Assembly: GCA_036009105.1 (NCBI GenBank)
Contig: DASYMJ010000322.1
Location: forward strand, 1 to 13,686
Origin: JAFAVZ01 sp036009105
GTDB lineage: Bacteria; Acidobacteriota; Thermoanaerobaculia; Gp7-AA8
Direction: 5' to 3'
DNA length: 13,686 nucleotides
The translations under genes were made by a program, and so were the position numbers. Shown piece after piece: positions 10,901-13,686 of the stretch; the first letter of the stretch is position 1; every line of letters starts with the position of its first letter. Below the pieces are notes generated by a model. It did no database searches. It saw only the letters and a program-made list of their open reading frames with translations, and had not been told where the DNA came from.

Positions 10901-11194
10901 CTGCCCCCCCTCGGCGCTGATGACGTAGACCTGCCGGTTGCCGCCGTACTCGCCGCAGTAGGCGATCCATTTGCCGTCCGGCGAGAACTTGGGGAAGAGC
11001 TCGACGCCGTCGTCCGAGGTGAGGCGGCGGGCTTCGCCGCCGGTGGCGGAGACGACCCAGATGTCGCCGCCGTAGACGAAGGCGATCTTGTCGCCGGCGA
11101 TGTCCGGCTGGCGAAGCAGTCTGGTGAGATTTTCCTGCGCATCAGCCATGGCGGCCGTTGCCAGCAGGATGAGCACGCTGATGATCTTTTTCAT
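7907..11194 (-). CDS. Exported Tricorn-like protease (S41-type peptidase with beta-propellers and PDZ)
   Basis: The 1,095-residue product starts with a Sec signal peptide (MKKIISVLILLATAAMADA, predicted cut before QEN), so it acts outside the cytoplasm, unlike archaeal Tricorn. Two beta-propellers follow: residues about 25-310 and 320-680, full of PD40-type repeats (SPDGKWIAY at 71, WSPDGK at 125, 364). An Ala/Lys/Glu-rich linker at about 550-588 interrupts the second. The core domain C1 (690-770), a PDZ domain (about 775-865) and the S41 catalytic domain C2 (880-1060) complete it. By spacing, Ser984 (YSASGGD) and Glu1042 (AIEGTGVTPD) match Thermoplasma Tricorn Ser965 and Glu1023, both 58 apart, and His761 matches His746. 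The residue before that His is Gly760, not Ser. The probable role is degradation of peptides or proteins in the periplasm. The start ATG overlaps the stop of the VOC-like ORF upstream (ATGA). No good Shine-Dalgarno is visible. Confidence 0.93.
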   Translation of the reverse strand: MKKIISVLILLATAAMADAQENLTRLLRQPDIAGDKIAFVYGGDIWVVSATGGEARRLTSDDGVELFPKFSPDGKWIAYCGEYGGNRQVYVISAEGGQPRQLTFYNDIGNNIPPRGGVDNRVVDWSPDGKNILFLPHRLPWSDRMPRPYVIPVAGGMETPLAIPEGSGGSYSPDGTKLVYTPIEREFRTWKRYRGGRAQDVWIYDLQTNKAEQLTNDKATDNQPMWVGNTIYFTSDREGGKLNLYSYDLATRQTRKVTTHKEWDVLWPSSDQTQVVYENAGYIWRYDTKSGRDERVPIRVFGDFKNTVPQFSNVKEGIESWDVSPTGARGVFTARGDVFTVPAKNGEVRNLTQTPGVREMDASWSPDGKWIAYLSDRTGEEYEIYVRPADGSGEERRITSNGKSWRFPPRWSPDSRSLAYSDKDHDLHIVDVASGKLTSVDHGDYGDINWYRWSPDSKWLTYSKNNQVRFSVIYVYNTADGKASALTSGMTDDNEPTFDPKGRYLYFNSNRDFNLTFSAFEFNYVYTNPLRVYVGVLANDGPALFLPQSDEEKGAAEKTASSTPAAPTPAPAAADDKEKKDEKKPAAVNVKIDVAGFEQRVRAIPGPSGNYRNLNATPNGVLYIAGDQGKTSLRFYNLEDRKEETILEGARAYELSADGTKVLARTGNDYTIVPVKPGQKAGDGTLNLDRMEMKIDPREEWAQEFTDAWRILRDWFYDPNMHGVNWAAIRARYGELVPYISHRSDLDYILGEIAGEVNSGHVYVETTDDWKVKRVEHGLLGAEIVSDPSGYFRVRKIYPGENWHESFRSPFTEPGVKVKEGDYILSVDGVPTRGVDNFYRLMENKAGRVVALLVNSSASTAGAHEERVRPIAKETNVRYLDWVRSRRELVDRLSGGRIGYIHLPNTGAEGNRELFKFFYPQVDKDALIIDDRYNGGGFIPDRMIELLDRPLLNYWVRRGEKPSMTPAYGHQGPKAMLINGYSASGGDALPYYFRKRQLGTLIGTRTWGGLIGLSGNPGLMDGGSIEVPQFRFLDAQGMWAIEGTGVTPDIEVVDRPDLVVAGHDPSLEKAVEVLLQQLREHPPVPVTVPPAPSIP

Positions 11195-11229
11195 GACGGC
11201 GCGTCATAACACGGGCGGATGCGGATTGC

Positions 11230-11249
11230 ACTTCCGAGTTGCAGGAAGT
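11230..11249. promoter_or_regulatory. Small inverted repeat upstream of the Tricorn-like gene
   Basis: ACTTCC (11230-11235) and GGAAGT (11244-11249) form a perfect 6-bp inverted repeat with an 8-nt spacer, 36 bp before the peptidase start. Its position suits an operator or a leader hairpin for that gene. Arms this short can arise by chance, so the assignment is weak. Confidence 0.25.
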
Positions 11250-11275
11250 TCACTGCGAGTAGTGGACGGTCGAGG

Positions 11276-11302
11276 CGCTCACCGGATGAAGAACGGTGAG
11301 CG
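11276..11302. other. Perfect 9-bp stem-loop between the VOC remnant and the peptidase gene
   Basis: Arms CGCTCACCG (11276-11284) and CGGTGAGCG (11294-11302) are perfectly complementary around a 9-nt loop. There is no T-tract on either strand, so it is not a standard intrinsic terminator. It could be a Rho-assisted terminator, a processing site for a GNAT-to-peptidase transcript, or an operator. It lies where the VOC reading frame has already decayed. Confidence 0.45.
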
Positions 11303-11456
11303 GCCGAGCTCTCCGGCTCGAGCTGGTCCACTCCAGCCGCTGGCCGGATGGCGTGAGGCGCGCGCCGGGCGCCGGCTGGAAGGCCTTCACGCCAGGGGAG
11401 ATCGGGGACGCCGAGGAGGATGTGGTCGATGCCGGCCGGCAGGATCGCCAGCCGAA

Positions 11457-11972
11457 TCACGCCCCAGCGTGGACCATCACCCGGTCGGTCTGCAGGTCGC
11501 TCCCCACCAGGAACAGGTGCGAGCCGACGTCGCGGAAGCCGCACTTTTCGTAGAAGGCGATCGCGCGCGGATTGCGCTCCCAGACGCCGAGCCAGAACGT
11601 GCGCGCGCCGAGGTTCTGGGCGGCGGCGCGGGCGGCCTCCATCAGCTGTTGCGCGACGCCGCGGCCATGCCACGGACGGTCGACGTAGAAACGCGCCAGC
11701 TCCACCGGATCGGGGCCTTCGACGCACTGCGGCGCCTCGCCGCGCCGGAGTTGGGCGAAGGCGATCAGGGTGCCGCCCTCCTCCACCAACAGCGTGATCA
11801 CATCCTGATCGAGGATCTCCCGCCGCTGCTGCGCCTCGCCGTACGTCGCCGCCAGGAACGCGGCCAGATCCTCAGCCGTGTTTCCCGCCGCAAAGGCCTC
11901 GGCGAACGTGCGCGCGGCCAGCTCGGCGAGCGGAGCGGCGTCGGCAGGCCCGGCGCGGCGGATGGAAAACAT
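11457..11972 (-). CDS. GNAT family N-acetyltransferase
   Basis: A 171-residue cytosolic acyltransferase that should move an acetyl group from acetyl-CoA to an amine; the substrate is not readable from sequence. The fold order is right: N-terminal FSIRRAGPADAAPLAELAA, strand ITLLVEEGGTLIAFAQLRRG (59-78), motif A with ARFYVDRPWHGRGVAQQLM (93-111), where the PWHGRGVA loop binds the CoA pyrophosphate, and motif B with GVWERNPRAIAFYEKCGFRDVG (129-150). I chose ATG 11972 (MFSIRR) because GNAT proteins normally start just before this first strand. An in-frame ATG at 12017 would add 15 residues without family similarity and lies in a hairpin. The stop overlaps the GTG of the VOC remnant by GTGA, suggesting a former two-gene operon. 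Confidence 0.9.
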   Translation of the reverse strand: MFSIRRAGPADAAPLAELAARTFAEAFAAGNTAEDLAAFLAATYGEAQQRREILDQDVITLLVEEGGTLIAFAQLRRGEAPQCVEGPDPVELARFYVDRPWHGRGVAQQLMEAARAAAQNLGARTFWLGVWERNPRAIAFYEKCGFRDVGSHLFLVGSDLQTDRVMVHAGA

Positions 11973-12007
11973 AGGACGCAAAGCTAACAGGGAATCGCCG
12001 CCGTGCG

Positions 12008-12029
12008 TCTCTCTCATCAGCGAGAGAGA
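12008..12029. promoter_or_regulatory. Hairpin covering the ribosome binding site of the gene at 12035
   Basis: TCTCTCTC (12008-12015) and GAGAGAGA (12022-12029) form a perfect 8-bp stem with a 6-nt loop. The right arm contains the only Shine-Dalgarno-like sequence (GAGAGAG, 12022-12028) before the ATG at 12035, with 6 nt of spacing. Folded mRNA would hide this site. The hairpin also lies upstream of the divergent GNAT gene, so an operator is another reading. Confidence 0.35.
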
Positions 12030-12034
12030 TTGGT

Positions 12035-12496
12035 ATGGCGGCCGTGTGGGGTATTCCGGAGTACCACGTCCCCCGTTTGTCCGGCAGTCAGCGGATGGCG
12101 GTCACGCACGGCTCGGTCCTGTTCGACGACGCCCGCGCGCAGACGCTCGGCTCCGATCCGTACCGCAGCGATCTCTGGCTTGGCTCCGTCGTGCTGCCGG
12201 TCACGACCGACGCGGCGTGCCAGGCGATCGCGCAATTGCGGGGGTGGGTGCGCACCGCGCCGCCGGCCCGGGCGACGCTCTTCGCCACGATCGGCCCGTG
12301 GCGCATCGCCATCGCCTTCGACGACCTCCGCGACGAGGCGCTGCTGCGCGAGGCGTCCTTCGAGCTGACGGCCGGCGTGCATCGCATCGGGATCACGCTC
12401 CTCCTGCAGGTGGAAGGAGCGGCCAGCCTGAGCATCGACACGGTCGACGTCGCGATCAGAACCAGCGCAGGGTCAGGTCGATCAGCTTCTGCTTGA
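12035..12496 (+). CDS. Hypothetical protein, beta-rich, 3' end overlapping the aldehyde dehydrogenase gene
   Basis: I do not recognise this 153-residue protein. It has no signal peptide, membrane segment or cysteine motif. The stretch QLRGWVRTAPPARATLF (about 67-83) and the later FELTAGVHRIGITLLLQVEG...LSIDTVDV (about 108-137) alternate like beta strands, and loosely recall carbohydrate-binding-type beta-sandwich modules; this is only a pattern impression. Codons up to about 12455 have the strong G/C third-position bias of neighbouring genes, which argues that the ORF is real. The last 13 codons lose this bias exactly where the frame runs antisense into the aldehyde dehydrogenase gene, so the original stop may have been lost. 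A GAGAGAG sequence 6 nt before ATG 12035 supports the start; ATG 12095 is an alternative. Confidence 0.6.
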   Translation: MAAVWGIPEYHVPRLSGSQRMAVTHGSVLFDDARAQTLGSDPYRSDLWLGSVVLPVTTDAACQAIAQLRGWVRTAPPARATLFATIGPWRIAIAFDDLRDEALLREASFELTAGVHRIGITLLLQVEGAASLSIDTVDVAIRTSAGSGRSASA

Positions 12497-13686
12497 GCTT
12501 CGTGTACGGCGGGAACATCAGCTGGATGGTGCTGAACGGCACGACCTGGCGCAGCACGCCGCGCGCGTTGGAGAAGGCCTCGAAGCCGAAGAAGCCGTGA
12601 CCTTTCCCCATCCCGCTGTTGCCGACGCCGCCGAACGGCAGGTCGAGCTGATAGAAATGGATCAGCGTGTGGTTGATCACCGTGCCGCCGGCGCGCGTTT
12701 TGGCCAACACCTCTTTGATGACGCGCCGGCTCCTGGTGAAGAGGTAGAGGACCAGCGGCTTTTCGCGCTCGTCGATGGTGCGCAACGCGTCGTCGAGGTT
12801 GCGATAGGTCACCAGCGGCAGCACCGGCCCGAAGATCTCCTCGCGCATCACCGAGGCATCGGGCTTCACGTTCGCCAGCACCGTCGGCGCGAGGCCGCGC
12901 GCATCGGGACCGCTCCCTCCGGCCAGCACCTCGGCGCCATCGCGCACCGCGGCGTCCACCAGGCCGCGCACGCGCTGCGCGTGGCGCTCGTTCACGATCA
13001 TGCCGCGCGAGCCTTCCGCGGACATCTCCGTGATGGCCGCCTGCAGCTTCTCCACGAACGGCGCGCGGATGCTCTCGTCGACGAGCAGATAGTCCGGCGC
13101 GATGCAGATCTGGCCGGAGTTGAAGAACTTGCCCCACACCACGCGCTTGGCTGCCGCGTCGAGGTCCGCCGTCTTCTCCACGATCACCGGCGACTTGCCG
13201 CCCAGCTCCAGCGTGACGGAGGTCAGGTGCTCGGCCGCGGCTTTCATCACGACCTTCCCCACCGCGGGGCTGCCGGTGAAGAAGATGTGATCGAAGCGCT
13301 TGCGCAGCAACGCCTCCGCCACCTCGGCATCCCCTTCGATGACCGCGACCTCGCTCTCCTCGAAGAGGTCGGCCAGGATGCGCTTCATGCAGGCGCTGGC
13401 GTTCGGGGTCAGCTCGGACGGTTTGATCATCGCCACGTTGCCGGCCGCGATGGCCGAGACGAGCGGCCCGAGGGTCAGATTGAAGGGGAAGTTCCAGGGG
13501 GAGATGATCAGCACGACGCCTTTCGGCTGGTACACGATGCGCGAGCTGCTGCCGAGCAGGGCAAGGGGCGTCGAGACGCGGCGCGGCCGCATCCAGCGCC
13601 GCAGATGGCGGATGGCGTGCTTGGCCTCCCCCACCGCCGGATAGATCTCCGACAGATCCACCTCGGCCGCCGGCTTGCGATAGTCC
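12456..13686 (-). CDS. Class 3 aldehyde dehydrogenase (N-terminus beyond the right edge)
   Basis: An NAD(P)-dependent enzyme that oxidises aldehydes to acids. About 410 codons are visible; class 3 enzymes have about 450-500 residues, so some 45-60 N-terminal residues lie outside. The cofactor-binding part has GVVLIISPWNFPFNL and the AAGNVAMIKPSE segment, followed by FFTGSPAVGKVV. The general base Glu (in LELGGKSP) is encoded at 13206-13208, and the catalytic Cys (in NSGQICIAPDY) at 13104-13106. The order GQxCxAPDY and the C-terminal PFGGVGNSGMGKGHGFFGFEAFS...MFPPYTKLKQKL are typical of the class 3 / fatty and aromatic aldehyde group (ALDH3, coniferyl aldehyde dehydrogenase-like). The substrate is not deducible. 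There is no C-terminal membrane anchor like that of microsomal ALDH3A2. The last 41 bp overlap the convergent gene ending at 12496. Confidence 0.95.
   Translation of the reverse strand, partial: DYRKPAAEVDLSEIYPAVGEAKHAIRHLRRWMRPRRVSTPLALLGSSSRIVYQPKGVVLIISPWNFPFNLTLGPLVSAIAAGNVAMIKPSELTPNASACMKRILADLFEESEVAVIEGDAEVAEALLRKRFDHIFFTGSPAVGKVVMKAAAEHLTSVTLELGGKSPVIVEKTADLDAAAKRVVWGKFFNSGQICIAPDYLLVDESIRAPFVEKLQAAITEMSAEGSRGMIVNERHAQRVRGLVDAAVRDGAEVLAGGSGPDARGLAPTVLANVKPDASVMREEIFGPVLPLVTYRNLDDALRTIDEREKPLVLYLFTRSRRVIKEVLAKTRAGGTVINHTLIHFYQLDLPFGGVGNSGMGKGHGFFGFEAFSNARGVLRQVVPFSTIQLMFPPYTKLKQKLIDLTLRWF

Larger units (their letters stand above)
11191..11460 (-). pseudogene. Remnant of a glyoxalase-like (VOC superfamily) gene
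   Basis: A GTG at 11460 overlaps the stop of the GNAT gene (GTGA) and opens an 89-codon frame whose stop overlaps the peptidase start (ATGA). The first 21 codons include GIDHILLGVPDL, very like the N-terminus of glyoxalase-like VOC proteins. After that this frame loses any family resemblance. In the next frame, at about 11328-11357, the sequence reads LTPSGQRLEW, which resembles the PDGVxLxW strand near the C-terminus of the same family, although about 120 intervening residues are missing. I read this as an internally deleted, frameshifted gene that was once co-transcribed with the GNAT gene. The alternative is a real short unknown ORF. The region also contains two hairpins, at 11230-11249 and 11276-11302. 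Confidence 0.4.

Noticed and set aside
7907..11209. Long plus-strand open frames antisense to the Tricorn-like gene (for example 7901-8860, 8864-9916, 9920-11209)
   Set aside because: They are complementary shadows of a clear, intact 1,095-codon gene and show no protein family features.
11973..12017. Upstream ATG at 12017 as the GNAT start
   Set aside because: It adds 15 residues with no family similarity, starts inside a hairpin and has no ribosome binding site. ATG 11972 directly precedes the first conserved strand.

Overview
The window is GC-rich (about two thirds G+C by eye), and its genes end mostly in G or C at third codon positions, so long open frames also appear antisense to real genes. 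The gene set suggests a free-living soil or sediment bacterium of an Acidobacteriota-like or similarly GC-rich lineage: a DnaE1-type replicative polymerase, a large-subunit catalase, a secreted Tricorn-type peptidase, a class 3 aldehyde dehydrogenase, and short palindromic repeats between genes. This placement is an inference from gene style; the window holds no rRNA or other marker that fixes the taxon.

Layout, left to right. (1) 1-2519, minus: 5' part of dnaE, running off the left edge. (2) 2552-2642: a large imperfect inverted repeat in the divergent gap between dnaE and the next gene. (3) 2658-3086, plus: a small FMN-binding split-barrel (pyridoxamine oxidase-like) protein. (4) 3154-3603, plus: a DUF998-like membrane protein that seems to lack its first helix. 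(5) 3620-3640: a hairpin between convergent genes. (6) 3651-5960, minus: clade 2 large catalase katE. (7) 6016-7737, plus: a soluble GAF-PAS histidine kinase, divergent from katE, with no response regulator in the window. (8) 7738-7906: a gap with a possible tiny Cys-rich ORF and a terminator carrying the same hairpin as at 3620. (9) 7907-11194, minus: exported Tricorn-like S41 peptidase. (10) 11191-11460, minus: a probable decayed glyoxalase-like (VOC) gene overlapping both neighbours. (11) 11457-11972, minus: a GNAT acetyltransferase. (12) 12035-12496, plus: an unrecognised protein whose 3' end overlaps (13) 12456-13686, minus: a class 3 aldehyde dehydrogenase, N-terminus outside the window.

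The genes look like single transcription units or very short operons. The only evident functional links are possible shared control of katE and the histidine kinase (55 bp divergent gap) and the tight GNAT / VOC-remnant / peptidase series on the minus strand. I found no tRNA, rRNA, CRISPR array, transposase, phage gene or toxin-antitoxin pair, and no convincing new multi-gene system. The points that deserve a second look are small: repeat hairpins, one eroded and one truncated gene, a hairpin covering a ribosome binding site, and a convergent gene overlap.
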